Source: Liquorilactobacillus vini DSM 20605
Lineage (GTDB): Bacteria; Bacillota; Bacilli; Lactobacillales; Lactobacillaceae
Assembly (NCBI RefSeq): GCF_000255495.1
Contig: NZ_AHYZ01000012.1
Span: 1-36,045, forward strand
Direction of reading: 5' to 3'
DNA length: 36,045 nucleotides
A program made the position numbers and the translations under genes. Numbering within the stretch: position 1 is the stretch's first letter; every line of letters begins with the position of its first letter. Under the pieces are notes generated by a model. It saw only the letters and a program-made list of their open reading frames with translations, made no database searches and was not told the origin of the DNA. This document shows positions 15,247 through 23,853 of the stretch, in pieces.

Positions 15247-16035
15247 TTAAAACTTACGATAACGCATTCTTCTTTTTTCTAACAATTCATCAGTCGTCAT
15301 TTGCTGCAATTGATCTATTTCTTGTAACAAAACTCTTTTGATTGCTTTAACTAATCGATATTTAGAATGACTTTCTGGAATAATCCCCTCAATTACCTGT
15401 TGCCGTAGTAACTTTTCTGGTGTTAGCTGCAAAATTTCAGCTGCTTGATCAGCTCTTGAACTATCTTTCCATAAAATTGCCGCAAAACCCTCTGGTGATA
15501 AAACTGAATAAGTACTATTTTCTAGCATCCAAACGCGATCACCGCAAGCTAAGGCTAAAGCTCCGCCACTGCCGCCTTCACCATAGATAATTGATACGAT
15601 TGGGACTGGTAACTTGCTAAATTCATATAAATTTTTAGCAATTGCTTCGCCTTGACCATTTTCTTCAGCTGAACGTCCAGGATAGGCTCCGGCTGTGTTA
15701 ACCAAAAAAATAACCGGCCGTTTGAATTTGGCCGCTTGTTGAGCTAACCGCAATGCTTTGCGATAGCCAGCAGGTTCTGGACAGCCAAAATGTGACGCTA
15801 ATTTTTCCTTGGTCGTCTGACCTTTATTAGTTGAAATCACCGTTACCGGTTGTTGATTTAAATAAGCTAGCCCACCAATAATTGCTGGATCATCACCATA
15901 AACCCGATCACCATGAAATTCAATAAAATCTTGAAAAATTTCTGTCAACAAAAACTTAACTGAAACTTTATCATCTGATCGCGCTAATTTGACGATCTCT
16001 GCCGCGGTTTTTTTATGATCTAATAAGCCTGACAT
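15247..16035 (-). CDS. accA: Acetyl-CoA carboxylase carboxyltransferase subunit alpha
   Basis: A 262-residue alpha subunit of the carboxyltransferase half of acetyl-CoA carboxylase, which with AccD moves the carboxyl group from biotin to acetyl-CoA. Family features include FHGDRVYGDDPAIIGGLA, the FGCPEPAGYRKALRLA segment and the oxyanion-forming NTAGAYPGRSAEENGQGEAIA, followed by YGEGGSGGALALA. The frame extends upstream into accD, but AAAGGAGG selects the ATG at 16033-16035. That ATG shares one base with the accD stop (TAATG), a tight translational coupling that suits the fixed alpha2-beta2 subunit ratio. It lacks the longer N-terminal region seen in some AccA proteins. Confidence 0.95.
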   Translation of the reverse strand: MSGLLDHKKTAAEIVKLARSDDKVSVKFLLTEIFQDFIEFHGDRVYGDDPAIIGGLAYLNQQPVTVISTNKGQTTKEKLASHFGCPEPAGYRKALRLAQQAAKFKRPVIFLVNTAGAYPGRSAEENGQGEAIAKNLYEFSKLPVPIVSIIYGEGGSGGALALACGDRVWMLENSTYSVLSPEGFAAILWKDSSRADQAAEILQLTPEKLLRQQVIEGIIPESHSKYRLVKAIKRVLLQEIDQLQQMTTDELLEKRRMRYRKF

Positions 16036-16883
16036 TAGCTGTCCCTCCTTTGATGAAATTCGAGCAGCCATTTCAGTTTATTCTTTAATTCAGAACGCAG
16101 GACAATTTGATCAATAAAGCCATGTTTTAAAACCGTCTCAGCATCCTGTAAGTCACTAGGGATTTTTTGCCCGGTCGTCTGTTCGATTACACGTTTCCCC
16201 GCGAAGCCAATCAAAGAACGCGGTTCAGCCAAAGTAATATCAGCTTGCATCGCAAAACTAGCGGTCACTCCCCCTGTCGTCGGGTCGGTTAAGATAACGA
16301 CATATAACAGTCCAGCATCACTATGCTGTTTAACCGCTGCTGATACCTTTGCCATTTGCATTAATGAAAAAATTCCCTCTTGCATCCGAGCTCCACCTGA
16401 AGCCGTAAACAAGACTACTGGTAGTTGTTTTTGCGTAGCTTTTTCAAAAAGTCGAGTCAATTTTTCACCAGTAATCGTGCCCATTGAACCCATAATAAAG
16501 AATGGATCCATAATGCCTAAAGCAAACTTTTCACTTTGAATCTGAGCAAAGCCGGTCAAAACTGAATCATTAAGCTTAGTTAATTGCTGCGATTTTATTA
16601 ATTTTTTTTGATAATCAGGAAATTGCAACGGATCATCGGTTAATAAATCAGCATCAATTTCCTCAAAGCTATCAACTAACCAATTTAAACGTTGACGAGC
16701 TGTAATTCGAAAACCATATTGACAATTTGGACAAACCTTATATTGACCCAAATCTTTATGGTAAAATGATTGATGACATTTGGGACAAGCAATCCAGATT
16801 CCTGAAGGTACTTTTTGACTAGCTTGTTTATTGACTTTTATATGTTTGGCACTTAAATTTTTCAGCTCATTAAACAGCTGCAC
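16035..16883 (-). CDS. accD: Acetyl-CoA carboxylase carboxyltransferase subunit beta
   Basis: A 282-residue beta subunit of acetyl-CoA carboxyltransferase. The N-terminal zinc ribbon has C33, C36, C51 and C54 (CPKC and CPNC). The crotonase-fold core has ASGGARMQEG and DPTTGGVTASFAMQADI, with GFAGKRVIEQTTG towards the C-terminus. The start is a GTG at 16881-16883 that follows the accC TGA directly, with AAGGAGG eight bases ahead inside accC. It is one base coupled to accA. All expected residues are present, so the enzyme should be active. Confidence 0.95.
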   Translation of the reverse strand: MQLFNELKNLSAKHIKVNKQASQKVPSGIWIACPKCHQSFYHKDLGQYKVCPNCQYGFRITARQRLNWLVDSFEEIDADLLTDDPLQFPDYQKKLIKSQQLTKLNDSVLTGFAQIQSEKFALGIMDPFFIMGSMGTITGEKLTRLFEKATQKQLPVVLFTASGGARMQEGIFSLMQMAKVSAAVKQHSDAGLLYVVILTDPTTGGVTASFAMQADITLAEPRSLIGFAGKRVIEQTTGQKIPSDLQDAETVLKHGFIDQIVLRSELKNKLKWLLEFHQRRDS

Positions 16884-18251
16884 TCAAGCTTCCTCCTTTT
16901 TCCATTTTGGCAAAAAAACTTTTTCCAAATACTCAGTCGTAAATTTACCGTTAATAAAGCCTGGATCATTGATTAATGCCTGTTGAAAGTCCTGATTAGT
17001 TTGAACACCATTAATAATCATTTCGCTAAGTAACCGTTTGATTTTTCTCACCGCAGAAATTCGACTTTCACCTAAGGCAATTACTTTAGCAATCATTGAA
17101 TCATAATATGGTGGGATCTTAATTCCGGCATACAAGGCCGAATCAATCCGCATGCCTAAATTACCGACTGGAAAATATAAATAATTAACTGCACCAACCG
17201 CTGGTAAAAAATTTTGTTGTGGATCTTCGGCATTAATTCGGCATTCAATTGCATGTCCGCGACAAACGACATCTGTTTGTTGATAATCTAAAGGCTCTCC
17301 TGCTGCAATTTTTACTTGCTCCTTAACAATATCAATTCCGGTGACCATTTCAGAAACTGTATGTTCGACCTGAATCCGTGTATTCATTTCCATAAAATAA
17401 AAATGATGCTGTCGATCCATCAAAAACTCTAAAGTCCCAGTATTAACATAATCAATCGCCGCGGCCGCTTTCAAAGCAATTTTTCCCAAATATTTGCGTT
17501 GCGCAAGAGTAATGAATTCACAAGGACTCTCTTCAATCACTTTTTGTTTGCCGCGCTGCAACGAACAGTCCCGTTCAGGAAAATATATTGCTCGACCGCT
17601 TTGATCACGCAGAATCTGAACTTCGATATGCTTGACATTTTCCATGATTTTTTCCAAATACATTCGCCCATCGCCAAAAGCATTCTGAGCTTCTTGCCGT
17701 GCCTCATTAAAGGCCTTTTCAATTTCCTGCTGATCACTAACGCGGCGAATACCTTTGCCGCCACCACCAGCTGCTGCTTTAAGCAGAACCGGATAACCAA
17801 CTTTGTCAGCAATTTCCCGTGCCATGGTTGCATCAGTTACAAAGCCTTCACTACCGGGAATCACTGGAACACCACTGGCTTGCATTTGCTGACGAGCATG
17901 AGCTTTGTTGCCCATTAAATCAATAGTTTTTGATTTGGGCCCAATAAATTTTATCCCACAATCCTCGCACATTTCAACAAAGCGACTATTTTCTGATAGA
18001 AAGCCATATCCCGGATGAATCGCCTCCGCACCAGTTCCAACTGCTGCACTTAAAATATTTTGCATATTCAAATAAGAATCTTGTGCACGGTTGGGGCCAA
18101 CACAAACTGCTTCATCAGCTAACTGAACATGGAGACTTTCACGATCAGCTTCAGAATAAATTGCTACAGACTTAATGCCCAATTCTTTTAGTGAGCGGAT
18201 AATCCGCACGGCAATTTCACCACGATTGGCAACTAGGACTTTTTTGAACAT
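16884..18251 (-). CDS. accC: Biotin carboxylase subunit of acetyl-CoA carboxylase
   Basis: A 455-residue biotin carboxylase that uses ATP and bicarbonate to carboxylate the biotin on AccB. The three domains are clear: the preATP-grasp start KVLVANRGEIAVRI, the ATP-grasp region with KAAAGGGGKGIRRV and the EKIMENVKHIEVQIL and CSLQRGKQKVIEE motifs, FMEMNTRIQVEHTVSEMVTG at the active site, and the C-terminal GHAIECRINAEDP. The frame opens five codons earlier, but GAGGAG is spaced for the ATG at 18249-18251 and the protein then starts MFKKVLVANRG like its relatives. It follows fabZ2 by 11 bases. Confidence 0.96.
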   Translation of the reverse strand: MFKKVLVANRGEIAVRIIRSLKELGIKSVAIYSEADRESLHVQLADEAVCVGPNRAQDSYLNMQNILSAAVGTGAEAIHPGYGFLSENSRFVEMCEDCGIKFIGPKSKTIDLMGNKAHARQQMQASGVPVIPGSEGFVTDATMAREIADKVGYPVLLKAAAGGGGKGIRRVSDQQEIEKAFNEARQEAQNAFGDGRMYLEKIMENVKHIEVQILRDQSGRAIYFPERDCSLQRGKQKVIEESPCEFITLAQRKYLGKIALKAAAAIDYVNTGTLEFLMDRQHHFYFMEMNTRIQVEHTVSEMVTGIDIVKEQVKIAAGEPLDYQQTDVVCRGHAIECRINAEDPQQNFLPAVGAVNYLYFPVGNLGMRIDSALYAGIKIPPYYDSMIAKVIALGESRISAVRKIKRLLSEMIINGVQTNQDFQQALINDPGFINGKFTTEYLEKVFLPKWKKEEA

Positions 18252-18262
18252 TAGATCACTCC

Positions 18263-18688
18263 TCAACCAATCACAAATGTTAATTCAGCAGAACAAGCCT
18301 TTTTACCATCAACTGTTGCAACAGCTTTGCCTAAGCCGACATTATTTCTAATCTTTTCCAAAACAACTTCTAACTTCATCGTATCACCAGGACGAACTAC
18401 TTGGCGAAATTTAGCGTTCTTAATTCCTCCAAAATAAGCCGTTTTATGTTTAAACTCTGGCATTGACAATAATGCGACCGCCCCAGTTTGTGCTAATGCC
18501 TCAATAATTAAGACCCCAGGCATGACAGGATTTCCTGGGAAATGTCCCATAAAAATTTCCTCATGAGCCGTAACATTTCGAATGCCAACTGCCTTTACTC
18601 CTGGTTCTAATGAAATAATCTTATCAACTAAGAGCATTGGATAACGATGAGGAATGATTGCTTGGATTTGAGTAATATCAAGTTCCAT
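18263..18688 (-). CDS. fabZ2: 3-hydroxyacyl-ACP dehydratase FabZ (second copy)
   Basis: A 141-residue hot-dog fold dehydratase that turns 3-hydroxyacyl-ACP into trans-2-enoyl-ACP. The catalytic pair is H49 in [12 protein letters not shown] and E63 in LIIEALAQ. The N-terminal [14 protein letters not shown] is the standard FabZ form, unlike the first copy in this operon. The open frame runs back into accB, but GAGGAG picks the ATG at 18686-18688, giving [17 protein letters not shown]. It lies between accB and accC, interrupting the acc genes, an arrangement typical of lactobacilli. It is probably the general housekeeping dehydratase of the pair. Confidence 0.95.
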   Translation of the reverse strand: MELDITQIQAIIPHRYPMLLVDKIISLEPGVKAVGIRNVTAHEEIFMGHFPGNPVMPGVLIIEALAQTGAVALLSMPEFKHKTAYFGGIKNAKFRQVVRPGDTMKLEVVLEKIRNNVGLGKAVATVDGKKACSAELTFVIG

Positions 18689-18689
18689 T

Positions 18690-19145
18690 TTATAACTCCT
18701 CGATTTCAAATAAAGGTTGGCCGTATTCAACAAGTTCCTCATTTTTGACTAGAACTTGCTTAATTTTTCCTTCACGGTCACTTTTGATCTCTGTCATAAC
18801 TTTCATTGCTTCAATTACACAGACTACATCACCTGGATGTACTAGTTGACCAACTTTTACGTAGGCTGGCTTAGTTGGTGCCGGCTGTAAATAAACACTG
18901 CCAACTAGTGGTGCCTTAACAAAGGCCCTAGCTGGTTTATCAGCAGCCGGCGTTTTCTTAGCCGGTAGTTTATCTGCCATGGCCGAACCTGCTGGTGATG
19001 CTGACAGCTGCAACTGTTTTAATAATTTGGTTGACAATTCATTTTTGCTAAGATGCAACTGAAAATCTTTGGTTTTGATTTCCAATTCACGACAAGGCGA
19101 CTGATTAAAATCACTGATCAGCCTTTGAATTTCCTTTAAATTCAA
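18690..19145 (-). CDS. accB: Biotin carboxyl carrier protein of acetyl-CoA carboxylase
   Basis: A 151-residue biotin carboxyl carrier protein. It has an N-terminal helical region (to about 45), an alanine- and proline-rich flexible linker (about 48-75) and a C-terminal biotinyl domain from about 76. The biotin lysine is K115 in EAMKVMTEI; the residue after the lysine is Val where E. coli has Met, a change also seen in streptococcal AccB as I recall. The start is a TTG (19143-19145) overlapping the fabF TGA by three bases of TTGA, with GGAG about ten bases ahead. No better ATG is available. It is coupled to fabF and separated from its partner accC by fabZ2. Confidence 0.93.
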   Translation of the reverse strand: MNLKEIQRLISDFNQSPCRELEIKTKDFQLHLSKNELSTKLLKQLQLSASPAGSAMADKLPAKKTPAADKPARAFVKAPLVGSVYLQPAPTKPAYVKVGQLVHPGDVVCVIEAMKVMTEIKSDREGKIKQVLVKNEELVEYGQPLFEIEEL

Positions 19146-20386
19146 AACTCTTCACTCCATTTTTTAAATGCTAGGACGGCATTATGTCCACCAAAACCTA
19201 ACGAATTACTAATTGCATAGCGCAATTCCGTAGCTGGTTCGCTGCGCTGCGGATTAACCAAATTCACCTGGCAAGCAGGATCCTGCTGCGTTAGGCCAAC
19301 ATTTGGCGGCAACTGGCCACGTTGCAAGGCTCCAATTGTTGCTACCGCTTCAATCGCGCCAGCTGCTCCCAGCAAATGACCAGTCATACTTTTAGTACTG
19401 CTGACTTTAACTTGACTGTCCTTGCCAAAAACCTGATTAATTGCATTAGCTTCGCCTGCATCATTTGCCTGTGTTGCTGTGCCATGAGCATTAATATAAC
19501 CAACCTCTTCAGGCTTAATACCAGCTTCATTGATTGCTTGCTCCATAGCTCGAGCAGCTCCTTCACCTGTTGGATCCGGAGCAGTAATATGATAAGCATC
19601 GCAAGTACTACCATATCCAACAATTTCAGCTAAGATTTGAGCTCCCCGTTTTTTGGCATGTTCTAAGCTTTCTAAAACTAATGTTGCAGCACCTTCACCC
19701 ATTACAAAACCATCCCGCTTCTGGTCAAATGGCAGTGAAGCCTTGGCTGGATCAGTAGCTTTTGAAAGAGCGGTTAGAGCTGCAAAGCCAGCAATTCCAA
19801 TCTCGTTAACTGATGCCTCAGCACCACCCGTCAGCATTACTTGCGCACGGCCTTCTTTGATCTGACGATAAGCTTCACCAATTGCATTAGTTGCTGAAGA
19901 ACAAGCCGTCACAATTGCGGTACAAGTGTTTTTAGCCTTAAAGCGTAAAGCTAAATTCCCAGCGGCCATATTAACGATTGATGTTGGCACAAACATGGGT
20001 GACACACGTTGCGGACCTTTGGTATACATCTTAATGACCTGATTTTGAATCGTTGTTAGGCCACCAATTCCAGATCCGTAAATTACCCCAAAATCATAAG
20101 CATCAGTGTTGGTTTCATTTACCCCAGCTTGTTCAACAGCTGCAACCGCACTATCAACAGCATATTGCGAAAATAAATCCATTCTTCTGGCAGCTTTTTT
20201 ACCAACTCGTTTTTGTGGATCAAAATTTTTTACTTCGGCTGCGACGGTAATTCCAGTTTCTTTAGCATCAAACTTGGTGATTGAATCAATTCCCAGCTTA
20301 CCAGCAAAAATTCCATTTAAAAATTCATCTGCAGTATTCCCTAGTGGCGTAACAGCTCCCATTCCGGTGATTACTACTCTACTCAT
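19142..20386 (-). CDS. fabF: 3-oxoacyl-ACP synthase II (FabF)
   Basis: A 414-residue condensing enzyme that elongates acyl-ACP with malonyl-ACP. The Cys-His-His triad is visible: C162 in TACSSATNAIG, H301 in AHGTATQAND and H337 in SMTGHLLGAAG. GFGGHNAVLAF closes the C-terminus as in all FabF proteins. AGGAGG precedes the ATG. It is the only long-chain condensing enzyme in the operon. No FabB or FabO is seen, so if unsaturated fatty acids are made from here, FabF must elongate the cis-3 intermediate too. It lies 10 bases after fabG and overlaps accB. Confidence 0.96.
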   Translation of the reverse strand: MSRVVITGMGAVTPLGNTADEFLNGIFAGKLGIDSITKFDAKETGITVAAEVKNFDPQKRVGKKAARRMDLFSQYAVDSAVAAVEQAGVNETNTDAYDFGVIYGSGIGGLTTIQNQVIKMYTKGPQRVSPMFVPTSIVNMAAGNLALRFKAKNTCTAIVTACSSATNAIGEAYRQIKEGRAQVMLTGGAEASVNEIGIAGFAALTALSKATDPAKASLPFDQKRDGFVMGEGAATLVLESLEHAKKRGAQILAEIVGYGSTCDAYHITAPDPTGEGAARAMEQAINEAGIKPEEVGYINAHGTATQANDAGEANAINQVFGKDSQVKVSSTKSMTGHLLGAAGAIEAVATIGALQRGQLPPNVGLTQQDPACQVNLVNPQRSEPATELRYAISNSLGFGGHNAVLAFKKWSEEF

Positions 20387-20396
20387 AAAAAGCCTC

Positions 20397-21128
20397 CTAA
20401 ATCGTCATACCACCATCAATTGTTAAAACTTCCCCAGTAATATAATCATTTTCAGCTAAAAAAAGTGCCGCATCAGCCACTTCAGCAGGCTGACCAAAAC
20501 GTCCTAAAGGAATTTCCTTCAGCATTTTTTGTTGGACCTTTTCGCTTAAAACTTCGGTCATACTACTTTTGATCATCCCCGGGGCAAGCGCATTACAACG
20601 AATATTTCGCAAAGCGCCTTCCTTGGCAATTGTCTTAGTTAGTCCAATCAGGCCAGCTTTGCTAGCAGCGTAGTTTGCCTGTCCTAGATTACCGTGTAAT
20701 CCAACCACACTGGCTAAATTAATGATGACACCACTTTTTTGCCGGTACATCTTTTTTAAAACTTGTCGCGTCAAATCAAATGCTCCAATCAAGTTGGTTT
20801 TAAGAACCTGTTCAAAATCCTCGGTTGACATCCCAATGATTAGCTTATCTTTAGTAATACCAGCATTATTAATTAAAATATCAAGTTGCCGATTTGACTG
20901 ATAGATTTCTGTCAAAATGCTTGCTACGTCAGCTGGATTGGCAATATCACCTAAGATTATTTGATACTTAACACCAAGTTTTTTAATCTGTTCAGTCAAG
21001 TCCTCAGGTATTTCATGACGCGCATTTAAGATAAGATTACTGCCGTGACGGGCAAAAGCTAAAGCAATCTGAGCACCAATTCCTCGCGAACTGCCAGTTA
21101 TAAAAACTGTTTTACCTGTTAATTTCAT
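20397..21128 (-). CDS. fabG: 3-oxoacyl-ACP reductase FabG
   Basis: A 243-residue short-chain dehydrogenase/reductase that reduces 3-oxoacyl-ACP with NADPH. The cofactor loop TGSSRGIG is at 11-18, NNAG at 87-90, and the catalytic S140, Y153 and K157 lie in ASVVGLHGNLGQANYAASK. The frame opens 16 codons earlier inside fabD, but GTGAGG lies ahead of the ATG at 21126-21128, giving the typical MKLTGKTVFITG start eight bases after the fabD stop. The position between fabD and fabF is the standard one. Confidence 0.96.
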   Translation of the reverse strand: MKLTGKTVFITGSSRGIGAQIALAFARHGSNLILNARHEIPEDLTEQIKKLGVKYQIILGDIANPADVASILTEIYQSNRQLDILINNAGITKDKLIIGMSTEDFEQVLKTNLIGAFDLTRQVLKKMYRQKSGVIINLASVVGLHGNLGQANYAASKAGLIGLTKTIAKEGALRNIRCNALAPGMIKSSMTEVLSEKVQQKMLKEIPLGRFGQPAEVADAALFLAENDYITGEVLTIDGGMTI

Positions 21129-21136
21129 TTTTTGCC

Positions 21137-22075
21137 TCACTTTATTGTTGTTAGAAACTTTTGATAAGTTTCCCATTTGCCAATCGCAACAACTGGAACA
21201 TCAGGCAAAGTTCGATTAGCAAATTTAGATAATGTCTTTCCAGGACCAACCTCAATTAATAAATCTGGTTGATAATTTTTTTGTAAGTTTTTTAAACAAT
21301 CAGCAAAATGAGTTGGTGAAATAACCTGCTTTGCTAATGTGATTTTCAATTTATTTGGAACAAACTTTTCAGTTGTTGTATTGCTAATTACTGGGATTTG
21401 CCAGTTTCTAACCGAAACATTAGTTAAGTAATTTGCTAGTTTTTGACTTGTGTTTTTAAAAAGCGGCGTGTGAAAAGCACCACTGACTTTCAAGGAAATC
21501 ACTTTTTTGATTCCTTGATCTTTCATCGTTGTAATGGCTCGTTGGACTGCCTCACTTTGACCGCCAATCACTACTTGTTGCTCAGTATTATAATTAGCAA
21601 TCCCAACAAAATGCTTAACCTCACCGGTTACCTGCTGGCAAATTTTGGCAACTTTTTGCACATCAGCTCTCAAAACAGCAACCATTGAACCATCCGTTTG
21701 TTCTGCATCAGCCTGCATATAATCTGCTCTTGCTTGCAGCAAGCGAATACCTGTTTTTTCATCAAAAGCCCCTGCAGCCATTAATGCTGTGTATTCTCCT
21801 AAACTCAGTCCTAACATAGCAACTGTTTCAATTGTCGGTAAATCCTGCTGTAGCTGATGAAAAACACCCAGTCCAAAAGCTGTGATTGCAGTTTGAACAT
21901 TTTTTGTCTGCAACAATTCATTATGCTGATTCTTGCAGAAAGCCACGAGGTCTTTTTGTAAATAACCGCTCAGTCTTTTTAATGTCTCCTGATAAGCTTT
22001 GCTGTTTTGGTAGAAGTCCAATCCCATATTGCTAAATTGAGCTCCCTGTCCGCTAAACAAAATTCCAACTTTCAT
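21137..22075 (-). CDS. fabD: Malonyl-CoA:ACP transacylase FabD
   Basis: A 312-residue malonyl-CoA:ACP transacylase that loads malonate on to the phosphopantetheine arm of ACP. The nucleophile is S91 in GLSLGEY and the catalytic histidine is H202 in SGAFHTPLF. The N-terminal LFSGQGAQ forms the oxyanion hole, and the C-terminal IEVGPGKTLS is conserved. The ATG lies four bases after the acpP stop, with AAAGGA overlapping the end of acpP, so the enzyme and its carrier protein are made together. Confidence 0.95.
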   Translation of the reverse strand: MKVGILFSGQGAQFSNMGLDFYQNSKAYQETLKRLSGYLQKDLVAFCKNQHNELLQTKNVQTAITAFGLGVFHQLQQDLPTIETVAMLGLSLGEYTALMAAGAFDEKTGIRLLQARADYMQADAEQTDGSMVAVLRADVQKVAKICQQVTGEVKHFVGIANYNTEQQVVIGGQSEAVQRAITTMKDQGIKKVISLKVSGAFHTPLFKNTSQKLANYLTNVSVRNWQIPVISNTTTEKFVPNKLKITLAKQVISPTHFADCLKNLQKNYQPDLLIEVGPGKTLSKFANRTLPDVPVVAIGKWETYQKFLTTIK

Positions 22076-22079
22076 AAAA

Positions 22080-22325
22080 CTATTCCTTTGCTGCTAATTG
22101 CTTCTTGACATACTCAACTACATCTTTGATGGTTTTAACATTTTCATCAGCTTCCAATTTAATATCAAGATCATCTTCCAATTCATTCATGATTTCAAAA
22201 ACATCTAAACTATCTGCATCAAGATCATCTTTAATATCTGCTTCTAATTTAATTTTATCTTGATCAACATCTAATTGTTCAGCTACAATCTTTTTTACCT
22301 TATTAAAAATTTTTTCTTCTGTCAT
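22080..22325 (-). CDS. acpP: Acyl carrier protein
   Basis: An 81-residue acidic acyl carrier protein. The phosphopantetheine attachment site is S39 in DADSLDVFEIMNELED; the usual Gly three residues before the Ser (GADSLD) is Asp here. Four helices are expected and the composition is heavily Asp and Glu in helix II, which is the docking surface for the Fab enzymes. AGGAG lies upstream of the ATG at a rather long spacing. Its place between fabH and fabD shows it is the carrier dedicated to fatty acid synthesis. Confidence 0.95.
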   Translation of the reverse strand: MTEEKIFNKVKKIVAEQLDVDQDKIKLEADIKDDLDADSLDVFEIMNELEDDLDIKLEADENVKTIKDVVEYVKKQLAAKE

Positions 22326-22346
22326 AATTAATCCACTCCTAAAATT

Positions 22347-23324
22347 TTAATATTTAATGATTTGTGTTCCAACCGTTAAGCCACCGCCAAAACCAGTCAA
22401 GGCTAAAATCTGTCCTCGCTCGATCTTTTTTTTATCAATTAGTTCATCTAATAAAATTGGTACACTAGCTGCTGAGGTATTGCCATATGCTGCAATATTC
22501 ATTGGAAACTTTTCTAATGGTTGCTGCAGCCTTTTGGCAATCTGCTTAATAATTCTCGAATTAGCCTGATGAACAATAAACCAGTCAACTTGGTTTAACT
22601 GCAAATTACTCTTTTTGACTGCAGCAATAATTGATTCGGGAACTCGATGTGTTGCAAAAGTATAAACATCACGTCCCGCCATTTCAAAAGCACCATAATT
22701 ATGCGGGCTATAAGCTGGAAAACTTGCTAATGGTAAAGTTTTGCCTGCCTGCAAACTAGCTGCTAAATCACCAAAGGTTTGCAAATGATTGCCCAAAAAA
22801 CTTGAAGTGCTGTCCTGCTCATTTTCAAGCAACACCCCAGCAGCTCCATCACCAAATAAGACTGCTGAAGTCCGATCATGCCAATTGATGACTTTGGACA
22901 AGACTTCGCCACCAATTATCATCACGCGTCGATAATTCATATTACCCATAAAGCTTTGCGCAACCACTAACGAATAAATAAATCCTGAACAAGCAGCGCT
23001 AAGGTCAAAAGCAACTGCTTGTTTTGCCTTAATCTTACCCTGAACAATTGCTGCCGTTGCCGGTGTATAGTAATCAGGTGACATTGTAGCAACGATAATC
23101 AGGTCAATTGATTCGGGTGACCAGCCACTTTTTTTCAACAATTCAACTGCAACTGCTGTACATAAATCAGAAGTATTTTCTCCCTCACTAATTCTTCTGT
23201 GTTCAATACCTGTTCGAGTTTTAATCCATTCATCAGATGTATCCATCAAATGGCTCAAATCATCATTCGATACTTGATGTTTTGGCAGATAATGACTGCT
23301 AGTAATAATCTTAATTGCTGCCAA
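22347..23324 (-). CDS. fabH: 3-oxoacyl-ACP synthase III (FabH)
   Basis: A 325-residue initiating condensing enzyme that joins acetyl-CoA (or another short acyl-CoA) to malonyl-ACP. The Cys-His-Asn triad is C112 in DLSAACSGF, H252 in VHQANSRII and N282 in YGNTSAASVP. The frame opens inside fabT, but AAGGAG lies six bases before a TTG at 23322-23324. With that start the catalytic cysteine becomes residue 112, exactly the E. coli FabH number, which supports the choice. It follows fabT by 16 bases. Residues lining the acyl pocket were not modelled, so straight- or branched-chain preference is open. Confidence 0.95.
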   Translation of the reverse strand: MAAIKIITSSHYLPKHQVSNDDLSHLMDTSDEWIKTRTGIEHRRISEGENTSDLCTAVAVELLKKSGWSPESIDLIIVATMSPDYYTPATAAIVQGKIKAKQAVAFDLSAACSGFIYSLVVAQSFMGNMNYRRVMIIGGEVLSKVINWHDRTSAVLFGDGAAGVLLENEQDSTSSFLGNHLQTFGDLAASLQAGKTLPLASFPAYSPHNYGAFEMAGRDVYTFATHRVPESIIAAVKKSNLQLNQVDWFIVHQANSRIIKQIAKRLQQPLEKFPMNIAAYGNTSAASVPILLDELIDKKKIERGQILALTGFGGGLTVGTQIIKY

Positions 23325-23340
23325 ATCAATTCTCCTTGTC

Positions 23341-23781
23341 TTATGAACGCTCACGCAAGAAAAGCTCTAAATTTCTCAATGCCTTTTCAATTGTCTTAAT
23401 TTCATCTTGACCCAAATCCTTCAAGAAATTTCGAACCATCATGCGATGAAAAGCATCATGTGCACGAAACATTAAGCGGCCTTTTTTGGTTAAGCCTAGC
23501 CGAATTACCCGACGATCATCATTACTTCGAATCCGTGTCACATAATTTTTTCTTGTAAGCCGATCAATAGTTGCCGTTAAAGTTCCCGGCGTCAAATGTA
23601 ATTCTTTAGCGACTTGTGAAACAGTTTTATGCTCGTACATCGTAATCGCATTGATTGCATGCATTTCTTTAATAGATAGATCATTAAATTGACTTTTCTT
23701 AAGCTCTTTTTCCTCGATCCACAAAATATCATTATATATTCTGACTAACGAATCATTGATTATTTTTGTCCGATTTTCCAT
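23341..23781 (-). CDS. fabT: FabT, MarR-family repressor of fatty acid synthesis
   Basis: A 146-residue MarR-type winged-helix regulator. The helix-turn-helix and wing are visible: EHKTVSQVAKELHLTPGTLTATIDRL and then RIRSNDDRRVIRLGLTKKG. Long helices at both ends form the dimer. In streptococci and enterococci FabT binds TTTGATTATCAAA-type palindromes and uses long-chain acyl-ACP as corepressor to shut off fab genes. A perfect copy of that palindrome lies in this gene's own promoter, with two weaker copies at the operon promoter upstream of fabZ1. It is the second gene of the operon, so repression would be autogenous. Confidence 0.93.
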   Translation of the reverse strand: MENRTKIINDSLVRIYNDILWIEEKELKKSQFNDLSIKEMHAINAITMYEHKTVSQVAKELHLTPGTLTATIDRLTRKNYVTRIRSNDDRRVIRLGLTKKGRLMFRAHDAFHRMMVRNFLKDLGQDEIKTIEKALRNLELFLRERS

Positions 23782-23805
23782 TGCGTAACGTCCATCCCTT
23801 TTTCT

Positions 23806-23811
23806 AATATA
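23806..23811 (-). promoter_or_regulatory. -10 box of the internal fabT promoter
   Basis: TATATT on the minus strand lies directly downstream of the FabT palindrome and 24 bases before the fabT start. The -35 is poor (near CATGAA), so the promoter is tentative. It would allow fabT and the genes after it to be transcribed without fabZ1. Confidence 0.45.
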
Positions 23812-23812
23812 A

Positions 23813-23825
23813 TTTGATTATCAAA
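23813..23825. promoter_or_regulatory. FabT operator in the fabT promoter
   Basis: TTTGAT-T-ATCAAA is a perfect 13-base palindrome identical in form to the FabT box known from streptococci. It sits between the -35 and -10 regions of the fabT promoter, so bound FabT would block RNA polymerase. Assignment rests on motif identity plus the adjacent fabT gene. Confidence 0.8.
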
Positions 23826-23853
23826 GTATTCATGAAAAAAAACAATCTTTTTG

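Noticed and set aside
17499..17918. Plus-strand open frame of 139 codons within accC
   Set aside because: It mirrors the ATP-grasp domain of accC on the opposite strand, has an implausible amino acid composition and no ribosome-binding site.
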